This document shows positions 1 to 8,356 of a DNA stretch of 64,000 nucleotides, piece after piece. The translations under genes were made by a program, and so were the position numbers. Within the stretch, counting starts at the first letter, position 1; each line of letters opens with the position of its first letter. Source of the DNA: Murdochiella massiliensis. Its GTDB lineage: Bacteria > Bacillota > Clostridia > Tissierellales > Peptoniphilaceae. The stretch covers positions 1,228,501 to 1,292,500 of the forward strand of contig NZ_FIZW01000002.1 in the NCBI RefSeq assembly GCF_900059565.1. The letters run 5' to 3'. Under the pieces are notes generated by a model. That model was given only the letters and a program-made list of their open reading frames with translations. It had not been told where the DNA came from and searched no databases.

Positions 1-149
1 AGCGTATTCGGGTTCCCAAGAAGGGCTATCGTAACCGCAAAGGCGAGCGCGGCGATCTGCTGCTGGAAATCCAAATGCAAAATCCGGCAACCTTAAGCCA
101 AGAGCAAAAAGCCTACTATGAAAAGTGGATGAAGGAAGAAAGAGAGTAA
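1..149 (+). CDS. dnaJ: DnaJ-family chaperone, C-terminal end only
   Basis: The reading frame entering at base 3 runs open to a TAA at 147-149 and encodes about 48 residues ending in KWMKEERE. The stretch with GDLLLEIQMQNPATLSQEQK is the typical end of the second substrate-binding domain of DnaJ/CbpA co-chaperones, which deliver clients to DnaK. The 5' part, including the J domain, lies outside the window, so DnaJ cannot be told from a CbpA-like paralogue. The disaggregase gene clpB follows in the same direction, which fits a chaperone cluster. Confidence 0.75.
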   Translation, partial: RIRVPKKGYRNRKGERGDLLLEIQMQNPATLSQEQKAYYEKWMKEERE

Positions 150-187
150 ACCATTAGGAGAGCATGGTGCTATCCGGATGGAAAGAA

Positions 188-232
188 GTGCGAAAAGTGT
201 CCTTACGGTCTTGGCCGGACAACTTTTCGCAC
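188..232. promoter_or_regulatory. Inverted repeat between dnaJ and clpB
   Basis: Arms 188-202 (GTGCGAAAAGTGTCC) and 217-232 are complementary over about 15 positions with one unpaired base, around a 14-nt loop. No T-run follows, so it is a poor intrinsic terminator. It matches neither the CIRCE element of HrcA nor the CtsR heptad repeat. It could be an operator or an mRNA processing or stability hairpin for the chaperone genes. Confidence 0.5.
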
Positions 233-268
233 GAATGCATTGTATAAAAAACAGAAAGGAGACTTTCT

Positions 269-2947
269 ATGAACGAACAATATACCAAAAAAGCATTACA
301 AGCGATTCAAGACGCGCAAAATGCGGCGATTAAAAATGGCAATCCCGAATTGACGGATCTGCATTTGCACGATGCCCTTATTCGGGAATCGGACGGCATG
401 GTGGCGCAGGTGCTCGCACATCTCGGCGTGCAGATTGCTGCCTATCGTACGTCCGTGCGAAGAGCAATGGAAAACTTGCCGCAGCAGCAGGGCGCTTCGC
501 AGGTCTATCCGAATGCGATTTTTCAGCGCATTTTGCTCAAGGCGAAAGATGAAGCCGATAAGATGGGAGACAGCTACGTTTCCACCGAACATCTGTATTT
601 GGCGCTTCTCGATGAGCGAAATATTCCTTCGGAATCTATTCTTGCGGATTACCATATCACGCGTGAGGCATTTGCCAAGGCGTTGGAAGCCATTCGCGGA
701 TCCCGCAAGGTGACAACGGATAATCCGGAAGATACCGAAAACGTGCTGGAAAAATATGGCACCGATCTGACCGCAAAGGCCAAAGAAGGAAAAGGTGACC
801 CGGTCATCGGTCGGGATGAAGAAATTCGCAATGTGACGCGCATTCTTTCGCGGCGTACCAAAAACAATCCGGTGCTTATCGGCGAACCGGGTGTGGGAAA
901 AACGGCCGTGGTGGAAGGTCTTGCCCAGCGTATTATCAACGGGGATGTGCCGGACGGCTTAAAAGACACCACCATTTTTGCCCTGGATATGGGACAGCTG
1001 CTTGCCGGGGCGAAATATCGCGGCGAGTTTGAGGAACGCTTAAAAGCGGTGCTGGAAGAAATCAAAGCCTCCGCCGGAAAGATTATTCTTTTCGTGGATG
1101 AACTGCACCTCATCGTCGGTGCGGGGCGCACCGACGGAGCTATGGATGCCTCGAACCTGATGAAGCCGGCGCTCTCGCGCGGCGAAATTCGCATGATCGG
1201 CGCGACGACGCTCAATGAGTACCGCCAGTATATTGAAAAAGACGGTGCTCTCGAACGACGTTTCCAAAAAGTCATGGTCAGTGAACCGAGCGTGGAAGAC
1301 ACCGTCTCCATTTTACGCGGCATCAAATCGAAATATGAACTGCATCATGGGCTGCGCATTTCCGACGGGGCGGTGGTAGCGGCAGCAAAGCTGTCCGACC
1401 GCTATATTACCGATCGTTTCCTTCCGGATAAGGCGATTGACCTGATGGATGAAGCGGCCGCTATGGTGCGTACGGCGTTGGACTCCATGCCGGAAGAGCT
1501 GGATGAAGCGCGTCGCCGCATTCTGCAGCTGGAGATCGAAAAAGTGGCGCTGCAGAAAGAGATAGATGAGGCGTCCAAGAAACGCTTGACAGAGCTCACC
1601 GAGGAACTGGCAAACCTCAATGAATCCTATAACGAAGGCTTCATTCAGTGGCAAAATGCCAAGTCAGCGCTGGAAGGGCAGACGAAGATCAAGGAAGAGA
1701 TGGATCAGACGCGCCATGCCATCGAAGAAGCGGAGCGCGACTTTGACTATGAAAAGGCATCGGCGCTGCGATACGGCAAGCTCAGCGAGCTGGAAAAGCA
1801 GTACGCGGAAAGTGAAAAGGCGCTGGAAAAAGACAGCGAAGCGGTTAAAGAAGAGGTCACGGAAGAGGAAGTGGCGGAAGTCGTGTCCAAATGGACGCAT
1901 ATCCCCGTTACAAAACTGGTGGAGAGCGAACGACAGAAAATTCTGCGTTTGCCGGATCTCCTGCATCGCCGCGTAATCGGCCAGGATCAGGCTATTGATG
2001 CGGTTTCCGAAGCCCTGTTGCGGGCACGCGCCGGCCTTTCCGACGATACGAAACCGCTTGGAAGCTTCATTTTCCTCGGCCCGACCGGCGTCGGCAAGAC
2101 GGAGCTTGCGAAAGCGCTTACCGAGGCGATGTTTGATGACGAACGCAATATGATTCGCATCGATATGTCCGAATATATGGAAAAATATTCCGTATCCCGT
2201 CTGATCGGAGCAGCGCCGGGTTATGTCGGCTACGAAGAAGGCGGACAGCTGACCGAAGCGGTACGCCGCAAGCCGTATGCGGTGGTTCTCTTTGATGAAA
2301 TCGAAAAGGCGCACCCTGATGTGTTCAACATTCTTTTGCAAGTGTTGGACGACGGACGCCTGACGGACAATCAGGGACGGACGGTCAATTTCCGCAACAC
2401 GATCATCATTATGACGTCAAACCTGGGAGCGGATACGATTCTGAACGGCCTTGACGCCGAGGGTAACCTCACACCGAGCGCCTCGCAGGCAGTAGAAGAA
2501 GCGCTTCATCGCGCGTTCCGTCCGGAATTTTTGAACCGTATCGACGACATCATCACGTTCAAGGGACTGACGAAAGACGAAATTGGGCGCATTATCGCGC
2601 TGGATATGGATAAACTGGCGGCGCGTCTTGCTGACCGCGACATCACCATTACCGTGGAAGAATCGGCAAAAGACTACATTCTGGCGCAGGCGTATTCGCC
2701 GCAGTTCGGCGCGCGTCCGATCGAGCGCTATCTGCAGAAACACCTGCAAACAGCCTTGGGTCGTAAGATTCTGGAAGGTCAGATTGCTGACCACGATCAC
2801 GTTGTGATTACCGCGGATAACAGCGGGTTGGTGGTGACCGTCAAAACGGATGCCAATGACCTTAAAATGCAAGTCGAACCGCGTCCCTCCGTAGCATCTT
2901 CCTCCGAAGACCTTCCTAGCGATGACACCTACGAGGTGATGGAATAA
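269..2947 (+). CDS. clpB: ATP-dependent disaggregase ClpB
   Basis: This AAA+ chaperone solubilises aggregated proteins together with DnaK/DnaJ in the cytoplasm. The 892-residue product has the two Clp N-terminal repeats (about 1-145), a first AAA module with Walker A GEPGVGKT at 205-212, a coiled-coil middle domain (about 400-540, rich in Glu, Lys and Leu) and a second AAA module with Walker A GPTGVGKT at 604-611, then the D2-small domain. The middle domain separates ClpB from ClpA/ClpC. It is slightly longer than the usual 850-870 residues because of a polar, acidic C-terminal tail of about 30 residues. The start is set by AAAGGAG eight bases upstream of ATG. It lies downstream of a dnaJ-type gene. 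Confidence 0.96.
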   Translation: MNEQYTKKALQAIQDAQNAAIKNGNPELTDLHLHDALIRESDGMVAQVLAHLGVQIAAYRTSVRRAMENLPQQQGASQVYPNAIFQRILLKAKDEADKMGDSYVSTEHLYLALLDERNIPSESILADYHITREAFAKALEAIRGSRKVTTDNPEDTENVLEKYGTDLTAKAKEGKGDPVIGRDEEIRNVTRILSRRTKNNPVLIGEPGVGKTAVVEGLAQRIINGDVPDGLKDTTIFALDMGQLLAGAKYRGEFEERLKAVLEEIKASAGKIILFVDELHLIVGAGRTDGAMDASNLMKPALSRGEIRMIGATTLNEYRQYIEKDGALERRFQKVMVSEPSVEDTVSILRGIKSKYELHHGLRISDGAVVAAAKLSDRYITDRFLPDKAIDLMDEAAAMVRTALDSMPEELDEARRRILQLEIEKVALQKEIDEASKKRLTELTEELANLNESYNEGFIQWQNAKSALEGQTKIKEEMDQTRHAIEEAERDFDYEKASALRYGKLSELEKQYAESEKALEKDSEAVKEEVTEEEVAEVVSKWTHIPVTKLVESERQKILRLPDLLHRRVIGQDQAIDAVSEALLRARAGLSDDTKPLGSFIFLGPTGVGKTELAKALTEAMFDDERNMIRIDMSEYMEKYSVSRLIGAAPGYVGYEEGGQLTEAVRRKPYAVVLFDEIEKAHPDVFNILLQVLDDGRLTDNQGRTVNFRNTIIIMTSNLGADTILNGLDAEGNLTPSASQAVEEALHRAFRPEFLNRIDDIITFKGLTKDEIGRIIALDMDKLAARLADRDITITVEESAKDYILAQAYSPQFGARPIERYLQKHLQTALGRKILEGQIADHDHVVITADNSGLVVTVKTDANDLKMQVEPRPSVASSSEDLPSDDTYEVME

Positions 2948-3040
2948 CCTGGGCACCTGATGGAACCAAGAAAGCGTCGGTCTGCAGCCGGCGGTTCAAA
3001 AGAAGTAGCGTCACTTTCGTGACGCAGTTAGATAGAAGTG

Positions 3041-3072
3041 GAGGGCGGCCCGGCGGACCGCCTTCTTTTTTT
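3041..3072 (+). terminator. Intrinsic terminator after clpB
   Basis: A GC-rich stem (GGCGG with CCGCC, extended with one bulge) is followed by seven T residues at 3066-3072. A second small perfect hairpin (GCGTCA/TGACGC, 3008-3025) precedes it. This closes the clpB transcript just before the repeat array. Confidence 0.8.
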
Positions 3073-3095
3073 GTATACGGCAGACGACTGGTGCG

Positions 3096-3348
3096 ATTAC
3101 GGGTTAAAAACGAAAAGTGGCGAAATGTCCCGTAAAGTGAATGGCGAAATTACGGGTCAAAAACACGAAATGGCGAAATGCCCCGTAAAGTGAATGGCAA
3201 AATTACGGGTCAAAAATGGAAAGCAGAGAAATACCCCGTAAAAAGGGCGGAGCAATTACGGGGCAATAACGAAAAGTAGCGAAATGCCCCGTAAAGCGGC
3301 TGGTAAAATTACGGGTCAAAAACGAAAAACAGCAAAGGAACCCGTAAT
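3096..3348. repeat. 53-bp-period palindromic repeat array A (5 units)
   Basis: Five units begin with ATTACGGG at 3096, 3149, 3202, 3255 and 3308, so the period is exactly 53 bp. Each unit is a 41-bp imperfect palindrome (ATTACGGGtc ... CCCGTAA) followed by a 12-bp spacer. The middle is purine-rich (AAAACGAAAAGTGGCGAAAT-like) and varies between units. The same family recurs with the same period at 22615-23026. There is no plausible protein. A period of 53 bp is about five helical turns, so all units would face the same side of DNA. Confidence 0.95.
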
Positions 3349-3473
3349 CTGTACATAGGATGCATAACGGCGCGCGTAAGGCGTCGATCGTTCCCTGGCT
3401 CCCTATTTTCACAGCGGTACACCGCATCAGCGGAAGGTGGTAAAATGAACCAAATGTAAGAAAAGAGGTTGTT

Positions 3474-4475
3474 ATGATTACTATCCCGTCCGATTATGTT
3501 CCGAAACTGGACCATTTTGAATTGCAACGTGCTATCGATTACGTCAAAAAGACCTTTCAGGCAGAGATTTCGCAGGCACTGAATCTCCAGCGCGTTTCTG
3601 CGCCGCTCTTTGTGCTGCGTGCCAGCGGCCTAAACGATAACTTAAGCGGCAAGGAACGTCCGGTTTCGTTTGATATTCCCGATGTGGGTGCCGAAGCGGA
3701 GGTTGTGCATTCCCTGGCCAAGTGGAAGCGTATGGCCCTTGGTCGCTACGGCTTCGAACCCGGTCAAGGCCTTTATACCGACATGAACGCCATTCGTCGC
3801 GATGAAACCCTGGATAATCTCCATTCCATCTATGTCGACCAATGGGATTGGGAACGCATCATTACGCCTGCCGAGCGAACGGAGAAAACCCTGCGCGAAA
3901 CCGTTCAAGCGATTGTTTCGACCATTTGCAATGTCAATCACCTGGTGCAGGCTCGATTCCCATCGCTGGACACCCAAATCCGTCGCGAAGTGACGTTCTT
4001 TACCGCCCAGGAACTGGAAGATCGCTGGCCGGACAAAACGCCGGAGGAGCGGGAAGCCGCGGCCGCGGAGAAATACAAGACGATTTTTATTCAGGGCATA
4101 GGCGGCACGTTGCGTTCGAGCAAGCCCCATGGCGACCGTGCGCCCGACTATGATGACTGGACGCTCAATGGCGATATTATTCTCTGGAATGATGTCCTCG
4201 GTTGTGCGTTCGAGCTCTCCTCCATGGGCATTCGCGTGGATGAAGCTGCGCTCACCCGCCAACTCAAAGCCGCCCATGCCGAAGAGCGCGCATCGCTACC
4301 GTTCCATCGTGCGCTGCTGCAAGGGAAATATCCCCAAACCATCGGCGGCGGCATCGGTCAATCGCGCCTTTGCATGTTATTGCTGGGGACGGCGCACATC
4401 GGCGAAATTCAGGCGAGTGTCTGGGACGAAGAAACGCAGAAAGCGTGTGAAAAAGCGGGGATTAAGCTGTTGTAA
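3474..4475 (+). CDS. asnA: Aspartate-ammonia ligase (asparagine synthetase A)
   Basis: It makes asparagine from aspartate, ammonia and ATP. The 333-residue product has the length of E. coli AsnA (330) and shows family blocks: SGLNDNLSGKERPVSFDI near residue 52, the QWDWER region near 122, RAPDYDDW near 222 and the GGGIGQSRLCMLLL block near 288, all part of the class II aminoacyl-tRNA-synthetase-like fold. AAGAGG stands seven bases before ATG. No T-box leader is visible. A second, diverged copy of the last 28 codons lies at 18943-19026, on the far side of the accessory region, which suggests that the 3' end of this gene was an insertion or recombination point. Confidence 0.95.
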   Translation: MITIPSDYVPKLDHFELQRAIDYVKKTFQAEISQALNLQRVSAPLFVLRASGLNDNLSGKERPVSFDIPDVGAEAEVVHSLAKWKRMALGRYGFEPGQGLYTDMNAIRRDETLDNLHSIYVDQWDWERIITPAERTEKTLRETVQAIVSTICNVNHLVQARFPSLDTQIRREVTFFTAQELEDRWPDKTPEEREAAAAEKYKTIFIQGIGGTLRSSKPHGDRAPDYDDWTLNGDIILWNDVLGCAFELSSMGIRVDEAALTRQLKAAHAEERASLPFHRALLQGKYPQTIGGGIGQSRLCMLLLGTAHIGEIQASVWDEETQKACEKAGIKLL

Positions 4476-4542
4476 GGAGGGGGAACATAAAGTTTTGAAT
4501 AATGGGTGTTATAAGAGAAGCCTTATTTAATAGTTAAGAAGA

Positions 4543-4630
4543 GACAACAAGTGCGCCTTCCATCTGTAAGTGAAGATTCTGATGATCCTTTACCTCTTTA
4601 CAGATAGAAGACGCACTCGTGTTACTTGTC
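4543..4630. repeat. Long imperfect hairpin at the asnA/accessory border
   Basis: The left arm (from GACAACAAGTGCG at 4543) pairs with the right arm ending GTTACTTGTC at 4630 through blocks AGTGCG/CGCACT and ATCTGTAA/TTACAGAT, with interruptions. The folded length is about 88 nt. It lies between asnA and the converging hsdR remnant, where a bidirectional terminator would be useful, but neither side has a clean T-run. It could also be the left end of the mobile element. Confidence 0.5.
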
Positions 4631-4655
4631 CCAGATTAGAATGGAGCTTGTATTT

Positions 4656-5747
4656 TTAGAATTCAGCATGATCTGTCCACAATTCGCATTGCGTCATTAC
4701 CGTTTGGACAGCGTCTTCCATGCCTTCCGGTGGATAGTGATGCTTTTTGAGTAGTCTTTTGATCATCATGCGCATTCTGGCCCGCGCAGAGTCACGCTTT
4801 TGCCAATCGATCGTTTGATTTTTACGAAGAGCTTCGGTCAGTTCTTTTGTGATAGCAATCAGCTCATCATTCTCATAAAAATCTTTAATTGCTTCCGGCC
4901 TAGTTAAAGCGTCATAAAATGCTAACTCCTCTTCTGACAGACCCATTGCCTTTCCTGCGTTACGAGCGTCTCGAATCTGTTTTGCTATCTTTAACAGCTC
5001 CTTGATTACCTGCTCGTTGATAAGCATTCCATTCAGATAGCGATTCATCACACCTTGTATGATTTCACTGAATTTTTCAGATTTAACAACATTATTATGC
5101 TTGTATATTTGCACTTGATCATCTATCAATCTTCTTAACAGCTCAACAGCAAGATTTTTTTCCTTCATTTTTGCAATTTCTTCGAGGAACTTTGGATCGA
5201 AGAGTGAAAACTCAGTTTTTGCGTCCGAGAATAAATTGATCACTCCCTCGCTGTTTATGCTGGATTTCAGTAACTCATTGATTCGGGCGTTAATCTCTGG
5301 CAGAGATAGTTTCGTACGAGCACCTTGATTCATTAGGCGTGTAACAAGCACTCGAACCGATTCAAAAAAAGCTGCCTCGACACGCAAATCACGTTCGACT
5401 AATGAAGAACAAAGCGATAGTGCTTGTGTTAGCAAAAGTGCCTCTTTCAGAAAGTCCTCTCGTTTTCTTTCTTTCTGGATGTCTATGATAAAGTTGACCC
5501 CTCCGGTTATTGCTTTAGAACGCTCGAGGTCACTACCATGAGTAAATTTTGAATAATCAAAGCCATGGAATAAGTCACGACAAATGGAAAGCTTTTCAAG
5601 AAACTTAGGGTAAGCCACCTTTGCTATATCAGTTTCGCCGTAGTTCTTTTTATCGCGTAAGGTGTAATCGTTCATTGCTTGCTTTAACGCTGAGGCAATT
5701 CCTACATAGTCAACAATGAGACCGCCCTCTTGGAGAAGATGGCACTG
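4656..5747 (-). pseudogene. hsdR: Type I restriction enzyme HsdR, C-terminal fragment
   Basis: The open frame encodes the C-terminal third of a type I restriction motor/nuclease subunit. The blocks VDYVGIASALKQAMNDYT (upstream of the first ATG) and EELAFYDALTRPEAIKDFYE, KRDSARARMRMMIKRLL and YPPEGMEDAVQTVMTQCELW are characteristic of the HsdR C-terminal domain. The family is about 1000 residues long; here the N-terminal nuclease and helicase modules are absent. Reading upstream, the similarity stops and an in-frame TAA follows at 5748-5750, exactly where an hsdS fragment on the other strand begins. The ATG at 5673-5675 is therefore an internal codon, not a true start. It is a non-functional deletion or inversion product. 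Confidence 0.88.
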
Positions 5748-5899
5748 TTATCGATAGTAAAGGTTATCCAATTTTGCAATATGTGGAGGGAAAATTCTGG
5801 GTGAATAATCACGCTCATATCATAACAGGAAAAAACAATTTTTCTGTTGAGCTGCTTTATTTGCTTTTGGCGCTTTTGCAGGTGCGGCATCGGAAATAA
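5720..5899 (+). pseudogene. hsdS: Type I restriction specificity subunit HsdS, fragment
   Basis: In the forward frame ending at TAA 5897-5899, the peptide containing GYPILQYVEGKFWVNNHAHI followed by FSVELLYLLL matches the end of an HsdS target-recognition domain, whose hallmark is a G-x-W-V-N-N-H-A-H block. Only about 55 residues remain of a protein normally near 400. It abuts the hsdR fragment head-on at about 5735-5745. Together they show that a type I system once stood here and was destroyed by rearrangement. Confidence 0.7.
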
Positions 5900-5974
5900 G
5901 CGAATTGCTTCTTTCCGCTTGGATAAGTTCGTGTCGTTGAAGAATAGGTCAGAATATGGCCACATTCTGCGCAG

Positions 5975-6162
5975 ATGGGCAAACTCGATGCGTCGATTCT
6001 GACACAGGTGGAAAAACCGAAAAGCGATTTTCTGGTGACCTATGAACCGGTGCCGGAAGACTTGGGATGCTGAAAACTTGAAAGGATATGGTTATGCTCA
6101 AAAGCAGCGGAGCTACCGCGAAGAAGATCAATGAAACCGAAGACGCCATCATTTATGAATAA
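5975..6162 (+). other. Two short open fragments of unknown origin
   Basis: One frame (ATG 5975 to TGA 6071-6073) encodes 32 residues ending VTYEPVPEDLGC; a second (ATG 6088 to TAA 6160-6162, with AAAGGAT upstream) encodes 24 residues, MVMLKSSGATAKKINETEDA and four more. Both resemble tails of mobile-element proteins in composition, but I do not recognise a family. They sit between the type I restriction debris and the next intact gene and are probably remnants; the second could be a real small gene. Confidence 0.3.
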
Positions 6163-6174
6163 GGTGGGTATGAT

Positions 6175-6468
6175 TTGGATGAGGCACGAATCGAAAAACC
6201 GGATCAACACTGTGAAGGCACCATCACTATTAATAAAAGCTCCCTCGATGAATTGAATCAGGGAGCTACCTCTTCTATCTCAGAGAGCCGGTTGGAGAAA
6301 ATACCGCAGTTGCTTTCCTCTGGTGCCATCGATATTTTCACAAACGGAAAACACAAAGACCCACAGGATGGAAACCTCAATCCTGTGGCAAGTTGGATTC
6401 TTGCCGGCTTGTTCTTCCATCTGGATGAAAATGGCAAGCTGACGGATTCCATTACTTTAATCTCTTAA
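6175..6468 (+). CDS. Hypothetical protein with TTG start
   Basis: The 97-residue product is not recognised. The start is TTG at 6175 with AAGGTGGG eight bases upstream; the ATG overlapping it is in another frame. The sequence is polar, with a central SESRLEKIPQLLSSGAID segment and a more hydrophobic ASWILAGLFFHL stretch near residues 72-83. It ends 90 bp before the AlbA_2-domain gene and points the same way, so the two may be co-transcribed. It could be a small partner of that gene or leftover mobile-element cargo. Confidence 0.5.
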   Translation: MDEARIEKPDQHCEGTITINKSSLDELNQGATSSISESRLEKIPQLLSSGAIDIFTNGKHKDPQDGNLNPVASWILAGLFFHLDENGKLTDSITLIS

Positions 6469-6564
6469 GCAATATCGGCTTAGAAAAAGAAACAAAATTC
6501 AGATGAACTACCGGTTATCTGTGAACTGGTATCTAAGATCGAAAAAATAAATTCGGAGGTGAAA

Positions 6565-7761
6565 ATGGGAAATTTTATTGAACAAATACTCGAGAACCAG
6601 GAAAGAGAATCTGAACGCCTTGAATTCAAGGATTACCGCTTTGAACAGGGGAAATTTAACAGTCTTGGCCAAAAAGAATCTGATAAATTCCTAAAAGAAA
6701 TTTGTGCCTTCGCGAATACCTATGGTGGCACCATCGTATTAGGCATTGGAGAAGATGAGAATCATAATCCAGACAAATTAGTGGATACTGGCGTCACTCC
6801 CGAACTGTTTGAGGAATGGGAAAAAGCCTTGCGCAATAAAATAGCCACACAGACCATCCCTGTGCTTTACGGTATCAAAGCAGAGCACATGATAGTACAG
6901 GAGAAGAATTGCATCCTCATTACAGTGCCAAGGAGCGTGCTAAAACCGCATGCTTTCAACTCCGGAAGCCGTGATGAAATCTATATGCGTAATGGCAACA
7001 CTTCCTCTCCTATGCGCTATAACGATTTAAAGCATTCATTTCTGGAACTTGATCACATAATGCAAAAGATTCAAGAATATAGAGATGAACGCCTATCTTT
7101 CCTGCTCAATGGCAATCTCGATGAAGCTTTAATACAAAGGCCATTTTTACTTTTGCACATCTTGCCTGAACAGTCTTTAGATATGAGCACTACGATCGAG
7201 CTATCTCATATATTGAATAACCGGGCATTCCACCCAATATGCTCACAACACTACAGCCTATATTCATACAATTCTGACGGTCTCATCATGGTTAAATTAG
7301 GCAGTGGGCAATCAGGTTTAAGTTCTTATATTCAAGTTTCGTTAAATGGCTTTTTAGAGTCATTAACCTTAAGACTTTGGGATGATGAAGAACATTATTT
7401 ACCGCGGTGGGATGATGTTGAAGATACTGTAGTGAAAGATATCTATACGCTTTGTCGCGAATTGAATGTTTTGGGATTAGGTGATGTATACCATATCGGC
7501 ATGTCTCTCGTTAATGCAAAAGGCAAATCATTACCTTCGCGTGGTTATTACAACGAGGATGCCTTTCCCATTAACAATAATCTAATAAAAACGCCCTTCG
7601 TTCGATTCGATATCAATAAAGATTTTGCAACATCGATTCTGCCAATAGTCACTAAACTTGCCCAGACAATGGGACTAGCTCACTCAACATTATATGAGCA
7701 GAGTGGGAAGCCCAGTGAAACGAAGTTTTCATTTTTAACACGGGCAGACAAAAATCAATGA
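6565..7761 (+). CDS. AlbA_2/Schlafen-type putative DNA- or RNA-binding protein
   Basis: The N-terminal ~140 residues carry the AlbA_2 (Schlafen group) pattern: ESERLEFKDY, then EICAFANTYGGTIVLGIGED and, near residue 130, RDEIYMRNGNTSSPM. These modules occur in bacterial ATP-binding or nucleic-acid-binding proteins, some of them from defence islands. The C-terminal 250 residues match nothing I recognise. GGAGG ends five bases before ATG 6565; a GTG at 6559 overlaps the ribosome site and is less likely. The gene is intact although it lies among broken genes, so it is either recent or maintained. A defence role is inference from context only. Confidence 0.7.
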   Translation: MGNFIEQILENQERESERLEFKDYRFEQGKFNSLGQKESDKFLKEICAFANTYGGTIVLGIGEDENHNPDKLVDTGVTPELFEEWEKALRNKIATQTIPVLYGIKAEHMIVQEKNCILITVPRSVLKPHAFNSGSRDEIYMRNGNTSSPMRYNDLKHSFLELDHIMQKIQEYRDERLSFLLNGNLDEALIQRPFLLLHILPEQSLDMSTTIELSHILNNRAFHPICSQHYSLYSYNSDGLIMVKLGSGQSGLSSYIQVSLNGFLESLTLRLWDDEEHYLPRWDDVEDTVVKDIYTLCRELNVLGLGDVYHIGMSLVNAKGKSLPSRGYYNEDAFPINNNLIKTPFVRFDINKDFATSILPIVTKLAQTMGLAHSTLYEQSGKPSETKFSFLTRADKNQ

Positions 7762-7838
7762 GCGAGGTAAAATCAGAACACCAATTACACACCTTGCTTA
7801 ACGCTAACGCGCAAAAAAAACTTTTGTAGCAAGCACAG

Positions 7839-7934
7839 TCAGTGTCCGGACACTGACGACAAATTGATGAAGCAGCCTCCTTGGAGTTCTGCTTCTTTTT
7901 TTATCAATTTGAATCTTGTTAGGGCGAGCCCTAA
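7839..7934. other. Candidate transfer origin region with two perfect palindromes and a terminator
   Basis: Just upstream of the mobilisation genes there are an 18-bp perfect palindrome (7839-7856, TCAGTGTCCGGACACTGA), a terminator hairpin GAAGCAG/CTGCTTC with seven T residues (7869-7902) and a 16-bp palindrome TTAGGGCGAGCCCTAA (7919-7934). Relaxase operons of integrative elements usually carry oriT directly upstream, with inverted repeats beside the nick site. I cannot identify the nick site. The terminator closes transcripts from the AlbA_2 gene. Confidence 0.5.
7869..7902 (+). terminator. Intrinsic terminator after the AlbA_2-domain gene
   Basis: A 7-bp perfect stem (GAAGCAG 7869-7875, CTGCTTC 7889-7895) with a 13-nt loop is followed by T7. 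It separates the AlbA_2 gene from the mobilisation genes. Confidence 0.75.
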
Positions 7935-7967
7935 GAACCCGAAAAATACTGCACGGAGGAAATAACC

Positions 7968-8356
7968 ATGGTGAATCGATTAAGAAATGAACGCATTGAA
8001 ATCAAGTTGACGAAGGAAGAAAAGAATCTGTTTTGGCAAAAGATGAAGCTTGCAAGGTTCCGCAATATGGGCCTATTCATCCGCAAGTGCGTACTGGAAA
8101 AAGAAATCCAGTTGGTCGATCTGGAACCATTCCGTAAGCTGGAAGGACGGCTTGCCAATATTGCCAGCAACGTCAATCAGGTCGCCAAAAAAGCCAACGC
8201 CACCGATGAGATTGACCTAAAGACATCCGCAAAATGCAGGAACAAATTGATGATATGGACAAAGAAATCCTTCAGATTCATGCCCTTTTACTAAATCGAA
8301 CGACCTCAAAACAGGAGAAGACAACCGATGGCCATCACGAAAATCCATCCCATTAA
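7968..8356 (+). pseudogene. mobC: MobC-like relaxosome protein, frameshifted
   Basis: MobC proteins help the relaxase open the transfer origin. The first 85 residues (MVNRLRNERIEIKLTKEEK..., then NIASNVNQVAKKAN) match the MobC core, a ribbon-helix-helix-like DNA-binding module. Near 8219-8222 the frame is lost: the continued frame reads 23 unrelated residues to a stop at 8294, while the shifted frame from 8222 continues naturally as DIRKMQEQIDDMDKEILQIH and closes at TAA 8354-8356, overlapping the relaxase start. A single-base deletion explains this. GGAGG precedes ATG. Confidence 0.8.

Noticed and set aside
150..268. CIRCE or CtsR operator before clpB
   Set aside because: Neither TTAGCACTC-N9-GAGTGCTAA nor the CtsR heptad repeat is present.
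649..1326. Long minus-strand frames opposite clpB, nifJ, pyr and amylase genes
   Set aside because: These are codon-bias shadows of well-supported genes on the other strand.
3349..3473. T-box leader before asnA
   Set aside because: No AGGGTGG-like T-box sequence or leader hairpins; the space is too short.
5702..5965. 87-codon minus-strand frame
   Set aside because: It is antisense to the recognisable HsdS fragment and has no ribosome site.
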